From contig JAEUTU010000009.1 of the NCBI GenBank assembly GCA_016786925.1, forward strand, positions 1 to 49,693: DNA of 49,693 bases. The letters run 5' to 3'. Below are positions 8,587-18,298 of the stretch, in pieces. Position numbers and translations under genes: made by a program. The stretch is from Bacteroidia bacterium. Its GTDB lineage: Bacteria > Bacteroidota > Bacteroidia > 2-12-FULL-35-15. Every line of letters begins with the position of its first letter. Within the stretch, counting starts at the first letter, position 1. The notes below the pieces were generated by a model that saw nothing but the letters and a program-made list of their open reading frames with translations, did no database searches and had not been told where the DNA came from.

Positions 8587-9861
8587 TTACGATTTTTTCA
8601 TTAAATAATTTCCGATATTACAATTTAGACACTTTTTAAAGAAGCAATACTCATTTTTCAACTGGAGCAATGCCTGCGTAGAATAGGCATTATTAACACG
8701 CAAACCCAATTGATTCCAGCTATCGATGATCGAATTATTATCACCATCTAATTGCTCTAAAAAGCTTAGTGCTCTCTCAACATATTTATCATCCTTCTTT
8801 TGTTTGCCATACACAAATAGAAAAGGAATAACCGTATTGATAAGAATTGTATTAATTGAATCTTGCCCCAGCTGTTTTTTTCGCTTCACTGATGGAGTGC
8901 AAAATTGATAATGCTCCTCCCAATAGGAAGAAACGCCTATTTGAAAATATTGCTTTAATTGAACGACACTTTCCGCCTCAATGATCTTTGAAAATAGATG
9001 ACTGGAGTGATAGACTAACTGAGCAAACTGAGCGATTCGAACAGTAGGGAAATTAACCGGACGTAATCGCATGTATTTCCATAGATGTTCATCAATTGGG
9101 ATCAACTTGAATTTCTTTTTCAAGAAGCTATACTCATTCTGTAAACTTAATGCATACTTATCGTCCATGTGTGTTTCTAACATTCCCGCCTGTCCGAATA
9201 ACAATGCTTCGATTTGCAACAAACTGTTTTTATGCTTCGCAAGTATGAGTGATGGCAATGACTTTGCCAACAATTCAAACGGTTCTGCATTGACTTTAAA
9301 TCCGAAATTACGGACAATTTGCTGATAGAATGTTTCCTCCCAGTTATTGTTATTCAATGCCAGACTATTCAAAATAGAGATCGACTTGCGCTCCAAACGT
9401 TCCAGTAATAATTTGTCGATGGTAGAATTAATAACTAATGCTGGAACTTCTTTTATGAGCGCTGAACAGGCAATCGATTCTTTGCTTGACTTAAAGTACT
9501 TGTACTTATTCATTAACGATAAAGGAATCCTGTTCTTTAATTCCAGCACAGGAATAACTTCACCTGTGGAGCGTTTGATCTCTTTATCGGATTGAAAAAC
9601 AACATGCAAAACAATATTTTGATAGGCCTTATCGGATTGATGATCGTGCTTCAACCAATCACTAGCAAGTGTATGGATTTCCACATTACCGGCCCACAGC
9701 GTGTCAGCAATTTTAATTTTGGCATTGAAAAAATCCGGACCGGAATCAAAATTGTGCGTCCCAACTTTTTCTATTAAAACGGATTCTCCTTGAATGGTTT
9801 TTAGATCGGTTTGATCAAATAGTCTGAACTTCCAGACATGGTGTAAAAATTCTTCGGTCAT
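8587..9861 (-). CDS. DUF2851 family protein
   Basis: A 424-residue soluble protein without signal peptide. The N-terminus (MTEEFLHHVWKFRLFD) and the block GTHNFDSGPDFFNAKI followed by WAGNVEIH and a conserved D/H-rich segment are hallmarks of DUF2851, which is widespread in Bacteroidota. The D/E/H-rich N-terminal block resembles a nuclease-like active site, but I cannot prove it and no function is established. The ATG at 9861 is preceded by AGGAG, one of the few clear Shine-Dalgarno sequences here, and that sequence lies in a hairpin stem (separate entry). Confidence 0.88.
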   Translation of the reverse strand: MTEEFLHHVWKFRLFDQTDLKTIQGESVLIEKVGTHNFDSGPDFFNAKIKIADTLWAGNVEIHTLASDWLKHDHQSDKAYQNIVLHVVFQSDKEIKRSTGEVIPVLELKNRIPLSLMNKYKYFKSSKESIACSALIKEVPALVINSTIDKLLLERLERKSISILNSLALNNNNWEETFYQQIVRNFGFKVNAEPFELLAKSLPSLILAKHKNSLLQIEALLFGQAGMLETHMDDKYALSLQNEYSFLKKKFKLIPIDEHLWKYMRLRPVNFPTVRIAQFAQLVYHSSHLFSKIIEAESVVQLKQYFQIGVSSYWEEHYQFCTPSVKRKKQLGQDSINTILINTVIPFLFVYGKQKKDDKYVERALSFLEQLDGDNNSIIDSWNQLGLRVNNAYSTQALLQLKNEYCFFKKCLNCNIGNYLMKKS

Positions 9862-9899
9862 ACTACTCCTTTGTTTTTTTTATTTTAACAGGGAGTAGT
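9862..9899 (-). promoter_or_regulatory. Hairpin that pairs the Shine-Dalgarno of DUF2851
   Basis: ACTACTCC (9862-9869) and GGAGTAGT (9892-9899) are perfect 8-bp inverted repeats with a 22-nt A/T loop. On the minus strand the 3' arm contains the AGGAG just before the DUF2851 ATG, so the fold would hide the ribosome site. The hairpin also follows the pyrF stop, so termination is an alternative role, though no T-run follows the stem. Confidence 0.55.
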
Positions 9900-9910
9900 C
9901 TGTTTGATTT

Positions 9911-10732
9911 TTATAAGTAACTGTTTAACAATTGATCCATTTCCTGCTGGAGCTTTAGTGCCTCTTCTCTCGCTTTTTTAGCAAAATCAAGGCCATCAGA
10001 AGCATAAATGATCCCTCTGGATGAATTCACTAATAAACCACAGGATTTATTCATTCCGTATTTGGCAACCTCGGAAAGACTTCCACCTTGAGCACCAACA
10101 CCCGGGACTAGTAAAAAACTATCAGGAATGATTGTTCTGATCTCATTCAGCATCTCCGCTTTTGTTGCACCCACAACATACATCATATTCTCTGGGTTAC
10201 CCCATTTTTTTGATGTTTGTAGTACACGCTTATACAAAGGTTGTGAAGCAGTATCCAATGTTTGAAAATCAAATGCTCCTTTATTGGATGTTAGGGCTAA
10301 TAATATCACCCATTTATTGTTGTATTCCGTGAATGGCATAACACTGTCTTCTCCCATATATGGAGCAACAGTAATGGAATCGAAATCCATTTTTTCTAAA
10401 AATGCTTTTGCATACATTTTAGAAGTATTACCAATATCGCCACGTTTAGCATCCGCAATCGTGAACTGATCAGGATAGTTCTTGTTTAAATAACTGATCG
10501 TTTTCTCTAAACTGATCCAGCCTTTTACACCTTCCGTTTCATAAAAGGCTATATTCGGTTTATATGAAACGCACAGATCATGTGTCGCATCAATGATCTG
10601 CTTATTGAATTCGAAGATCGGATCATCGGACGACAATAAATGTTTTGGGATCTTTGTTAGATCGGTATCCAGGCCGATGCATAAAAAAGATCGTTTGCGT
10701 TTTATATTTTCAAATAACTCTGCTTTCGTCAT
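9911..10732 (-). CDS. pyrF: Orotidine 5'-phosphate decarboxylase
   Basis: A 273-residue enzyme that decarboxylates OMP to UMP, the last step of de novo pyrimidine synthesis, in the cytoplasm. The catalytic motif [10 protein letters not shown] (D94, K96, D99) is intact. Phosphate-binding elements follow ([23 protein letters not shown]). Length and layout fit the longer group-2 PyrF type. The start lies 10 bp after the prfA stop, so the two are very probably co-transcribed. Confidence 0.96.
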   Translation of the reverse strand: MTKAELFENIKRKRSFLCIGLDTDLTKIPKHLLSSDDPIFEFNKQIIDATHDLCVSYKPNIAFYETEGVKGWISLEKTISYLNKNYPDQFTIADAKRGDIGNTSKMYAKAFLEKMDFDSITVAPYMGEDSVMPFTEYNNKWVILLALTSNKGAFDFQTLDTASQPLYKRVLQTSKKWGNPENMMYVVGATKAEMLNEIRTIIPDSFLLVPGVGAQGGSLSEVAKYGMNKSCGLLVNSSRGIIYASDGLDFAKKAREEALKLQQEMDQLLNSYL

Positions 10733-10742
10733 CTTAAACCGG

Positions 10743-11819
10743 TTATGCTGTTAATCCACCTTCTTTCATTCGTTCGGTGTTCTCTGCTAACTGAAGTGCA
10801 TCGATCATTGGCTGAATGTCACCATCCATAAAATCGGTAAGGTTGTATACCGTCATGTTGATACGATGATCTGTGATCCTGTTTTGAGGATAATTATACG
10901 TTCTGATCTTTTCTGATCGATCACCTGTTGCAACAATTGTTTTACGTCTTTTCGACACTGCATCTAAATGCTTTTGCAATTCTAATTCATACAATTTATT
11001 ACGAAGCATCACCATGGCACGTTCGCGGTTACCTAACTGAGAACGCTCGATCTGACAAGTCACCACAATACCAGTTGGTTTGTGTGTTAACATTACTTTT
11101 GTTTCCACCTTGTTTACGTTCTGTCCACCGGCACCACCAGAACGGGCTGTTTGCATTTCAATATCTGAAGGATTCAACACCACATCCACCTCATCTGCTT
11201 CAGGCATTACAAGCACAGTAGCTGCTGAAGTATGAACACGCCCCATTGTTTCTGTAAGTGGAACACGTTGAACACGGTGTACACCAGCTTCAAATTTTAA
11301 TATTCCGTAGGCATTATCCGCTTTCACCTCAATGATCACCTCTTTGTATCCGCCCATAGTACCCTCATTAAAATCAACCACTTCATAGCGCATGTTATTG
11401 GCTTCCATGTAACGGGTGTACATTCGATAAAGATCTCCCGCAAAAATACTTGCCTCATCTCCACCCGTTCCGGCACGAATTTCCAATACACAGTTTTTTG
11501 CATCTTCCGGATCTTTCGGAATTAGCATCTGACGGATCTGCTCTTCCATTTTTTCCTTCTTTGGAAGCAATTCTTCCATATCCATCTTTGCCATATCACG
11601 CATCTCATCATCCTTCTCATTGGCCAAAATATCCTTATTGAATTCAATATTTTCTACAACTTTCTTGTACTCATGGTAAGCATTTACCACTTCCGTAAGA
11701 TCTTTATATTCTTTATTGAATTTTTTAAACTCTTTCATATCCGCAATGACTTTCGGATCGGAAAGCTTTTGTTCTACTTCTTCCCAGCGTCTTTTTATGG
11801 CAGCTAATTTATCTAACAC
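10743..11819 (-). CDS. prfA: Peptide chain release factor 1
   Basis: A 358-residue class I release factor that recognises UAA and UAG stop codons. The GGQ catalytic loop is at residues 231-233 ([11 protein letters not shown]). The anticodon-like tripeptide is PLT at residues 187-189 ([10 protein letters not shown]), matching the PxT pattern of RF1 and not the SPF of RF2. The N-terminal helical domain is charged and coiled-coil-like, as usual. It starts about 117 bp downstream of purM, behind a strong terminator, and continues into pyrF after 10 bp. Confidence 0.96.
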   Translation of the reverse strand: MLDKLAAIKRRWEEVEQKLSDPKVIADMKEFKKFNKEYKDLTEVVNAYHEYKKVVENIEFNKDILANEKDDEMRDMAKMDMEELLPKKEKMEEQIRQMLIPKDPEDAKNCVLEIRAGTGGDEASIFAGDLYRMYTRYMEANNMRYEVVDFNEGTMGGYKEVIIEVKADNAYGILKFEAGVHRVQRVPLTETMGRVHTSAATVLVMPEADEVDVVLNPSDIEMQTARSGGAGGQNVNKVETKVMLTHKPTGIVVTCQIERSQLGNRERAMVMLRNKLYELELQKHLDAVSKRRKTIVATGDRSEKIRTYNYPQNRITDHRINMTVYNLTDFMDGDIQPMIDALQLAENTERMKEGGLTA

Positions 11820-11853
11820 GATATTCTAATTTTAATTATTTATTGTTTTAATG

Positions 11854-11937
11854 GCGCAAATTACAAAAAAATTGGCAGCTGCATGGACAACGATGATCGT
11901 TGACGGCTTGCAACTGCCAATTATAAAGGTTTTGCGC
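11854..11937 (-). terminator. Three-tier nested hairpin terminator after purM
   Basis: AATTGGCAGCTGCA (11870-11883) pairs with TGCAACTGCCAATT (11909-11922) with one mismatch. Inside it CAACGA (11888-11893) pairs with TCGTTG (11897-11902). Outside, GCGCAAA (11854-11860) pairs with TTTGCGC (11931-11937), which includes the last base of purM. On the minus strand the main stem is followed by seven T, a normal rho-independent terminator. Confidence 0.85.
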
Positions 11938-13109
11938 TAATATTCAAACGTCCCGAATTCGGAGCGGATAGTTAATCTATTGGTTTCACTTGCTTCTACT
12001 CTTCCTACGATTTGAGCATCCACGTTAAATGACTTGGAAATAGCAATGATATCCTGAGCAATTTCCTGCGGAACATATAATTCCATGCGGTGGCCCATAT
12101 TGAATACTTTATACATTTCTTTCCAATCGGTTCCACTTTGTTCATGGATCAATTTAAACAATGGAGGAATAAGGAATAAATTATCTTTTATCACATGAAC
12201 ATTGTTTGTGAAATGCAACACTTTTGTTTGTGCTCCACCACTGCAATGTACCATTCCGTGGATTTGAGGACGGTATTTATCCAGAATTTTTTTAATGATA
12301 GGTGCGTAGGTACGTGTAGGTGACAATACCAATTTTCCTGCAGTTACCTCTTCCGAACCAACGTTTATCTTTTCTGTCAATTTTACTTTACCACTATACA
12401 CTAAGCTTTCCGGAACAGCAGCATCAAAGCTCTCCGGGAATTTAGATGCCAAATATTTTTCAAACACATCATGGCGTGCAGAGGTTAATCCATTACTACC
12501 CATACCACCATTATATTCAGCTTCATAATTTGCCTTGCCAGAAGAAGCTAAGCCAACAATTACATCACCTGCTTGAATTTTCTTATTATCGATCACATCG
12601 GAACGTTTCATTCTGCAAACTACAGTTGAATCAACGATCAGTGTACGAACGAGATCGCCCACATCGGCAGTTTCACCACCGGTTGAAAAGATACCTATCC
12701 CATGATTTCTTAGTTGCTCTAAGATCTCTTCTGTTCCATTGATAATAGCGGATATTACTTCTCCCGGAATTAGATTCTTATTTCTTCCGATAGTAGAAGA
12801 CAATAAGATGTTATCTACAGCCCCCACACACAGAAGATCATCGGTATTCATAATGATCGCATCCTGCGCAATCCCCTTCCAAACCGATGCATCTCCGGTT
12901 TCTTTCCAATACATATAGGCCAATGACGATTTTGTGCCGGCACCATCAGCATGCATCACAATGCAATAGTTGGGATCACCACTCAAATGATCCGGCACGA
13001 TCTTACAAAAAGCTTTAGGAAATAAACCCTTATCTATTTTAGAAATAGCATTGTGTACGTCTTCTTTAGAAGCAGAAACACCACGCTGGTTATATCGATT
13101 ATCACTCAT
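11937..13109 (-). CDS. purM: Phosphoribosylformylglycinamidine cyclo-ligase (AIR synthetase)
   Basis: A 390-residue enzyme that closes the imidazole ring of formylglycinamidine ribotide to AIR using ATP in purine biosynthesis. Seen are HADGAGTKSSLAYMYWKETGD near the N-terminus, NTDDLLCVGA, FSTGGETADVGDLVRT, and MVHCSGGAQTKVL, as in the PurM/ThiL/HypE superfamily. It is longer than the E. coli enzyme (about 345), as in the Bacteroidota form. It stands alone between two terminators. Confidence 0.93.
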   Translation of the reverse strand: MSDNRYNQRGVSASKEDVHNAISKIDKGLFPKAFCKIVPDHLSGDPNYCIVMHADGAGTKSSLAYMYWKETGDASVWKGIAQDAIIMNTDDLLCVGAVDNILLSSTIGRNKNLIPGEVISAIINGTEEILEQLRNHGIGIFSTGGETADVGDLVRTLIVDSTVVCRMKRSDVIDNKKIQAGDVIVGLASSGKANYEAEYNGGMGSNGLTSARHDVFEKYLASKFPESFDAAVPESLVYSGKVKLTEKINVGSEEVTAGKLVLSPTRTYAPIIKKILDKYRPQIHGMVHCSGGAQTKVLHFTNNVHVIKDNLFLIPPLFKLIHEQSGTDWKEMYKVFNMGHRMELYVPQEIAQDIIAISKSFNVDAQIVGRVEASETNRLTIRSEFGTFEY

Positions 13110-13135
13110 ACTATAAAAATAACAGGTACAAAAAT

Positions 13136-13170
13136 AAAAACATCCCGCAAGATATGTGCGGGATGTTTTT
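13136..13170 (-). terminator. Terminator after the PorE-like gene
   Basis: AAAAACATCCCGCA (13136-13149) and TGCGGGATGTTTTT (13157-13170) form a perfect 14-bp stem with a 7-nt loop. It lies 22 bp past the stop of the OmpA/PorE-like gene and upstream of purM, so it separates the two minus-strand units. Confidence 0.92.
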
Positions 13171-13192
13171 AGTATTTATCAATAGTTGATAA

Positions 13193-15301
13193 CTATTCTT
13201 CTTCCTCTTCTTCTGTTTTAGGAGTAGTAGGAGTTGTTTTTGGCTCTTCTTTAGGAGCGTTAGGATCAACGAAATCTTTGCTCAATACAGAGAACACAGT
13301 ACGTCTGTTTTTCTGCATCAATGCTTCATATTCTTCTTTTGATTTACCCTTTGTAGTTTTGTTGATATACGCCTCAGTCAACGTGTACAACACCTTACCA
13401 TCAGCATCTTTTACCTCAACAGGTGCTTTTTCACCGTAACCTTTCGCTTTCAAACGAGCAGGATTAATTCCTTTAGAAATCAAGTAATCAACACAAGACT
13501 TCGCACGAGCTTCAGATAATTTTTGGTTAGCAGCATCAGAACCACGGTAATCGGTATGAGAACTTAACTCAATAACGAATGTAGGGTTATCCAACAATGT
13601 TTGGTATAAGTAATTCAATGAATCGCGTGGATTTGAAGGGTGATCAAGATCTGCTTTACCTAAATTATACAATACATCCGGGAAACGGATAAAACGCTCG
13701 ATAGGAACTAAGCAGAAATCGTTTTTAAATGTTTTTCCTTCTTCTAAACCTACTGTAGTCACTTTTGGCTTATCAGAACTTGCTAAGAAACCTTGAGGTG
13801 CTTGAACAGTTTTTACATCATTCGCAACTGTAACAGTTAAAACGTAAGATGTATTTGGATTTACATAACGGTTAGAACCATTCTCTGCAAATTTATAGTA
13901 ACCAGCTGCATCTGTTTTTGCTTCTACAGAAGATCCATCAGAACCTACCAATTTAACTACAGCTCCTGGAATAACTTCTTTGAACTTACAGTCAGTAACA
14001 ACACCTTCGATAGTAAACAATAATGGAGGAAGAACAAATGACCAAATATCATCAGCACCTTTTGTACCTTCACGGTTAGAAGATAGGTAACCACGTTCTT
14101 TTTTACCTTCAAACACAATACCGAAATCATCACCGGCAGAGTTAATAGGGTATTTCATGTTGGTAACATTTCCCCACTGACCTTCACCTTTTTTCTCAGC
14201 TTTGAAAATATCCATACCACCCATTCCTAAGTGACCTGTTGAAGAGAAATATAGCGTTCCGTCATCATGCAAGAAAGGAAATACGTCATTACCAGGAGTA
14301 TTGATGGTTGTTCCTAGGTTAGTAGGCGTATTCCATTTTTTAGATTTTTTATCAAAAGTTGACATCCAAAGGTCATTCTCTCCTTGTCCACCCGGCATGT
14401 TTGAAGAGAAGATCAAAGTCATACCATCATTAGAGATAGTTGGAGAAGCAAATTTCAATGAATCATTACAAAATTCAATTTTCACAGGATCGCCCCAAAC
14501 ATTTCCTTTTTTAGGAGCATACCATAACTGATTGTATGTTTGTTCGTTTTTCTCAACAACACAACGGGTGAAGAACAACATATCACCTTTTTTGGTCATA
14601 GCAGTTAAACCCTCGTTATCTTTTGTGTTAACCGGAGCACCAATAGATGCAGGAGTACTCCATTTACCATTTTTATCCATTGCTGTTTCGAAGATATCAC
14701 TATAGTTCTCTCCGATAGTACCATCGATTGAACCTCCTGTAACACCTGCACGCATTGAAGTGAAATAGATCTTATTGTATTTTTTATCTGCAAAAGTTGG
14801 ACAGAAATCAGGATCTTTAGAGTTGATCTGAGCCATATTCTCAACTTTGTAACGAGTAGGGTTGTCTTTCCATTTTTGAGCTAACTCGCAAGATTTAGCA
14901 CCATCTTCTCCACGAGGATCAGAAGGAACATCTTTCTTGTAGTTGTTGTACTCGATCAAAGCCTCATTATATTTTTCTTGCGCTTTTTTAGCATCTGCTA
15001 AATACAATTTTGCTTTCGGATCATTATAGTTTGCTTTGATAGCCTTTGTATACCAAGCTTCAGCTTGTTTGTTATCACCGATCATGCGGTAACACTCCGC
15101 TGTTTTGAAGATATTATTTGCTTTCTCTTCTTTCTTCTTGATCTTTGTAAATGCCTTCTTATACAGCTCTATCGCATTAAAATACTCCTGATTTACAAAT
15201 GCCTTATCAGCATCCTTAGAGAAATTTTTCTGCGCCATTACATCGGCTGAAAATAAAATAGCTACAATTAATCCTGCAGTTAATTTTGTAAATAGTTTCA
15301 T
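13193..15301 (-). CDS. PorE-like OmpA family protein (TPR, beta-propeller, CRD, OmpA)
   Basis: A 702-residue exported protein with signal peptide MKLFTKLTAGLIVAILFSADVMAQ. Domains in order: TPR helices (about 25-140), PD40/WD40-like beta-propeller (about 165-425; FTSMRAG, IFSSNMPGGQGENDLW, YFSSTGHLGMGGMDIF), a carboxypeptidase-regulatory-like beta domain (about 430-520), an OmpA-type peptidoglycan-binding domain (about 545-670; ELSSHTDYRGS and LSEARAKSCVDYL), and an acidic Glu-rich tail. This is the order known for PorE of the type IX secretion system, which anchors the apparatus to peptidoglycan. Other OmpA/PD40 proteins share parts of it, so the name is tentative. A T9SS cargo signal further along the window supports a T9SS in this genome. 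Confidence 0.82.
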   Translation of the reverse strand: MKLFTKLTAGLIVAILFSADVMAQKNFSKDADKAFVNQEYFNAIELYKKAFTKIKKKEEKANNIFKTAECYRMIGDNKQAEAWYTKAIKANYNDPKAKLYLADAKKAQEKYNEALIEYNNYKKDVPSDPRGEDGAKSCELAQKWKDNPTRYKVENMAQINSKDPDFCPTFADKKYNKIYFTSMRAGVTGGSIDGTIGENYSDIFETAMDKNGKWSTPASIGAPVNTKDNEGLTAMTKKGDMLFFTRCVVEKNEQTYNQLWYAPKKGNVWGDPVKIEFCNDSLKFASPTISNDGMTLIFSSNMPGGQGENDLWMSTFDKKSKKWNTPTNLGTTINTPGNDVFPFLHDDGTLYFSSTGHLGMGGMDIFKAEKKGEGQWGNVTNMKYPINSAGDDFGIVFEGKKERGYLSSNREGTKGADDIWSFVLPPLLFTIEGVVTDCKFKEVIPGAVVKLVGSDGSSVEAKTDAAGYYKFAENGSNRYVNPNTSYVLTVTVANDVKTVQAPQGFLASSDKPKVTTVGLEEGKTFKNDFCLVPIERFIRFPDVLYNLGKADLDHPSNPRDSLNYLYQTLLDNPTFVIELSSHTDYRGSDAANQKLSEARAKSCVDYLISKGINPARLKAKGYGEKAPVEVKDADGKVLYTLTEAYINKTTKGKSKEEYEALMQKNRRTVFSVLSKDFVDPNAPKEEPKTTPTTPKTEEEEEE

Positions 15302-15336
15302 ATCAGTTTATGGTTTGTTAACTAATTATATGGGTG

Positions 15337-15344
15337 CTAAAATA
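15337..15344 (-). promoter_or_regulatory. Possible -7 box of the PorE-like gene
   Basis: On the minus strand this reads TATTTTAG, one base off TAnnTTTG. A TTTG lies at 15360-15363, but the 15-bp spacing is short. It lies 36 bp before the ATG. Weak support. Confidence 0.3.
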
Positions 15345-15414
15345 AAGAAATATTTGAAACAAAAAAATTCTTTGTTAATATTTTATTATGTCCATATTTT
15401 AAGGAATATCAAGT

Positions 15415-15449
15415 AAAAATCCCCGAAAATGTACTTTTCGGGGATTTTT
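15415..15449 (-). terminator. Terminator after glnN
   Basis: AAAAATCCCCGAAAA (15415-15429) and TTTTCGGGGATTTTT (15435-15449) form a perfect 15-bp stem with a 5-nt loop just past the glnN stop at 15455. On the minus strand it ends in a T-run. Confidence 0.93.
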
Positions 15450-15454
15450 ACATA

Positions 15455-17644
15455 TTATTTTGTAAACAATAGCTCTCTGTATTTTGGCAATGGCCAGCTT
15501 TCATCATCCACCAACAATTCCAGCTTATCAACATGATAACGGATCGTATCGAAATACGCTTTCACTTTTTCGCAATAATCGATCGCCTGTTTTTTCACAT
15601 CTCCAATAGCATTGGCTTTTTTACGGGCTTCTGTCATATTATCTACATTCGTTTTAATGATATTTACATGCTCTGAGATCTCAGAGATCATATCTAGCTG
15701 AATTTGAGCCGCTTTCTTAAACTCTGCTGCACTCAAAATATCTTTCAAACCCTTCACATTTTGAACCAAAGAACCTTGGTAACGGATTGCTGTAGGAATG
15801 ATATGATTCAAAGCTAAATCAGCCATAACACGTGATTCGATCTGGATCTTCTTGGTATAGGTTTCCAAATAGATATCATAACGGGCATGTTGCTCGCGGT
15901 GGCTCATGATATTATTGCGCTCAAACAATTCCATTGTTTGTTTTGAAACAAAAGCGCCCAATGCTTGAGGAGTTGTTTTGATATTTGACAAACCTCTTTT
16001 TGCAGCTTCTTTTACCCATTCTTCTCCATATCCATTTCCTTCGAAACGGATCTTTTTTGATTCAATGATGTATTTTCTCAAAATCTGGAAGATCGCTTCG
16101 TCTTTATCTACATTTTTTGCGATCAGCGCATCCACATCTTTCTTGAATTTCACCAATTGATCAGCCATAATGGTATTCATTACGGTCATTGGACCTGCAC
16201 AGTTAGCTGAAGAACCAACCGCACGGAATTCAAATTTATTTCCTGTAAATGCAAATGGCGAAGTTCTGTTACGATCAGTATTATCCAATAAAATATCTGG
16301 AATTTTACCTACTCCTAATTTCAGAGCTGTTTTTTCATCCGGACTCATTTTCCCTGATTTCACTTTACTTTCCAACTCATCCAATACGTTAGACAATTGA
16401 GTTCCTAAGAATACAGACATGATTGCCGGTGGCGCTTCATTGGCTCCCAAACGATGATCGTTGTTAGCAGAAGCAATAGATGCACGCATTAGATCTGCAT
16501 TATCGTGTACTGCTTTTACTGTATTAATAAAGAATGTTAAGAATTGTAAGTTTGTTTTTGGTGTTTTACCGGGACTTAACAAGTTTTTACCAGTATTGGT
16601 ACCCAAGCTCCAGTTGTTGTGTTTTCCACTTCCATTTACTCCCGCAAATGGTTTTTCATGCAATAACACACGGAAGTTATGACGTCTAGCTACTTTCTCC
16701 ATCACATCCATCAATAATTGATTGTGATCTACAGCCAAATTACACTCCTCAAACACAGGAGCACACTCAAACTGATTTGGAGCTACCTCATTATGACGAG
16801 TTTTGATAGGAATACCCAATTTTAATGATTCGATCTCAAAATCACGCATAAATTCGTTGGCACGCTCAGGAATAGAACCAAAATAATGATCCTCTAACTG
16901 CTGACCTTTTGCAGGGGTATGACCGAATAATGTTCTTCCTGTCATTGCTAAATCCGGACGCGCATTGTATAATGCTTCATCAACTAAGAAATATTCCTGC
17001 TCCCATCCTAAAGTTGCAGTTACCTTCGTAACATTCTTATCAAAATACTGACAAACATCCACAGCTGCTTTATCTAGGGCGTGTAATGCTTTTAATAATG
17101 GCGTTTTAAAATCCAGCGCTTCACCTGTATAAGCAACGAAAATGGTTGGAATACACAATGTTTTTCCAATTACGAAAGCAGGAGAAGTAGGATCCCAAGC
17201 CGTATAACCACGAGCTTCAAACGTATTACGGATACCACCATTCGGGAAGGAAGAAGCATCCGGCTCTTGCTGAACCAACTGACTACCTCCAAAACGTTCG
17301 ATCGCACGACCATCACCGGTAGGTTCAAAGAATGCATCGTGTTTTTCAGCAGTAGTACCTGTTAAAGGTTGAAACCAGTGTGTATAATGTGTTGCGCCTT
17401 TTGAATTCGCCCAAGCTTTCATAGATGCAGCTACTTGATCAGCCATTTTACGGTCGATCTGAGTACCTTGCTGCATAGCAGCCATTACACTATTGAACGC
17501 CTCTTCGGAAAGAAATTCACGCATCGCGTCAATGCCAAACACGTTTTCTCCGAAAAACTCAGAAACCTTTGTACTAGGAAGAGTTACTTCTTGCGGTACA
17601 CGTGTAAGAACCGCTTCTAATGCTTTAAATCTGTGAAATGCCAT
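15455..17644 (-). CDS. glnN: Glutamine synthetase type III
   Basis: A 729-residue GSIII, the long glutamine synthetase class typical of Bacteroidota and cyanobacteria. It makes glutamine from glutamate, ammonia and ATP. Seen are AYTGEALDFKTPLLKAL, LGWEQEYFLVDEALY, the NEVAPNQFECAPVFEE metal/substrate block, EKPFAGVNGSGKHNNWS for the ATP site, and NRTSPFAFTGNKFEFR. Length matches the class (about 700-730), much longer than GSI. It stands alone, with a good promoter and a terminator, and the leader region carries an unusual nested inverted repeat. Confidence 0.97.
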   Translation of the reverse strand: MAFHRFKALEAVLTRVPQEVTLPSTKVSEFFGENVFGIDAMREFLSEEAFNSVMAAMQQGTQIDRKMADQVAASMKAWANSKGATHYTHWFQPLTGTTAEKHDAFFEPTGDGRAIERFGGSQLVQQEPDASSFPNGGIRNTFEARGYTAWDPTSPAFVIGKTLCIPTIFVAYTGEALDFKTPLLKALHALDKAAVDVCQYFDKNVTKVTATLGWEQEYFLVDEALYNARPDLAMTGRTLFGHTPAKGQQLEDHYFGSIPERANEFMRDFEIESLKLGIPIKTRHNEVAPNQFECAPVFEECNLAVDHNQLLMDVMEKVARRHNFRVLLHEKPFAGVNGSGKHNNWSLGTNTGKNLLSPGKTPKTNLQFLTFFINTVKAVHDNADLMRASIASANNDHRLGANEAPPAIMSVFLGTQLSNVLDELESKVKSGKMSPDEKTALKLGVGKIPDILLDNTDRNRTSPFAFTGNKFEFRAVGSSANCAGPMTVMNTIMADQLVKFKKDVDALIAKNVDKDEAIFQILRKYIIESKKIRFEGNGYGEEWVKEAAKRGLSNIKTTPQALGAFVSKQTMELFERNNIMSHREQHARYDIYLETYTKKIQIESRVMADLALNHIIPTAIRYQGSLVQNVKGLKDILSAAEFKKAAQIQLDMISEISEHVNIIKTNVDNMTEARKKANAIGDVKKQAIDYCEKVKAYFDTIRYHVDKLELLVDDESWPLPKYRELLFTK

Positions 17645-17695
17645 TTTGAATTGATTTATTTAGGTGTGAAATGAATAATTTTCAACTTTATGGCA

Positions 17696-17729
17696 CAAAA
17701 ATAGAATTTTTAGGGGGAGGTCATTCAAA
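17696..17729 (-). promoter_or_regulatory. Probable glnN promoter
   Basis: On the minus strand TATTTTTG (17696-17703) matches the -7 consensus TAnnTTTG, and TTTG (17726-17729) lies 22 bp upstream as a -33 box. The predicted start leaves a leader of about 45 nt before the ATG at 17644. Confidence 0.65.
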
Positions 17730-17759
17730 AAAGTGAATATTTTTTTTCAACACCCCCTA
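17711..17759. repeat. Nested inverted repeat over the glnN promoter
   Basis: TAGGGGG (17711-17717) pairs with CCCCCTA (17753-17759), and inside it ATTCA (17723-17727) pairs with TGAAT (17734-17738). The repeat covers the space between and upstream of the two glnN promoter boxes. It could be an operator or a terminator for the upstream NTF2-like gene; on the minus strand it is followed by AAAAATTC and not by a T-run, which favours an operator. Confidence 0.45.
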
Positions 17760-17841
17760 TTTTTTGTCAATAATTCAAAAAAAAGTGATTTTATAAAAAA
17801 AGGAAGAACAAAATGGACATTAATTTAAATACATGAAATAA

Positions 17842-18204
17842 TTAGCCATGATACACCCTTGAAGCTACAATTGCCCCATTCTTTACCTCCAACACTTCCG
17901 CAACCAGCATATCCTCCTCTCCATCTACCTTACGGACATATTCCATAAACACTCGATTGGCATTAGCTGTTAATGTAGTAACATTATACTGCAGGCTCGG
18001 CAACCGATCAAATGCATCTCTCCACCAGTCGCGCAAAGCATCCTTTCCTATCACGAAACCATTCGTTTCTGGCCTGCGGATCTTTAATTTCGGACTAAAA
18101 TGACGGGCATTATCGTCATACAACGACAATAAAGCTTCCAGATCGTGTGTGTTAAATGCTTCAAACCATTTTAAAGCAATCTTTTCATTTTGAGAGGCAT
18201 CCAT
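17842..18204 (-). CDS. NTF2-like / SnoaL-like protein
   Basis: A 120-residue single-domain protein of the NTF2-like superfamily: the N-terminus ALKWFEAFNTHDLEALLSLYDDNARHFSP and the later RDWWRDAFDRLPSLQYNV fit the SnoaL/DUF4440-like cone fold. Members are small-molecule enzymes or binders, and the ligand here cannot be read from sequence. There is no signal peptide. It is divergent from the penicillin acylase gene, with about 95 bp between starts. Confidence 0.8.
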   Translation of the reverse strand: MDASQNEKIALKWFEAFNTHDLEALLSLYDDNARHFSPKLKIRRPETNGFVIGKDALRDWWRDAFDRLPSLQYNVTTLTANANRVFMEYVRKVDGEEDMLVAEVLEVKNGAIVASRVYHG

Positions 18205-18298
18205 TTTTCAAATATTTAGTCTGTAAAAGTAAATATTTAAAAAATGTGAAATACAAGTCGTACTCGACCCGATTTTGCTATTTTTACGCATTCTGAAT

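Noticed and set aside
18275..18298. TTG start for the penicillin acylase gene
   Set aside because: It adds eight residues ahead of a complete signal peptide beginning at the ATG at 18299.
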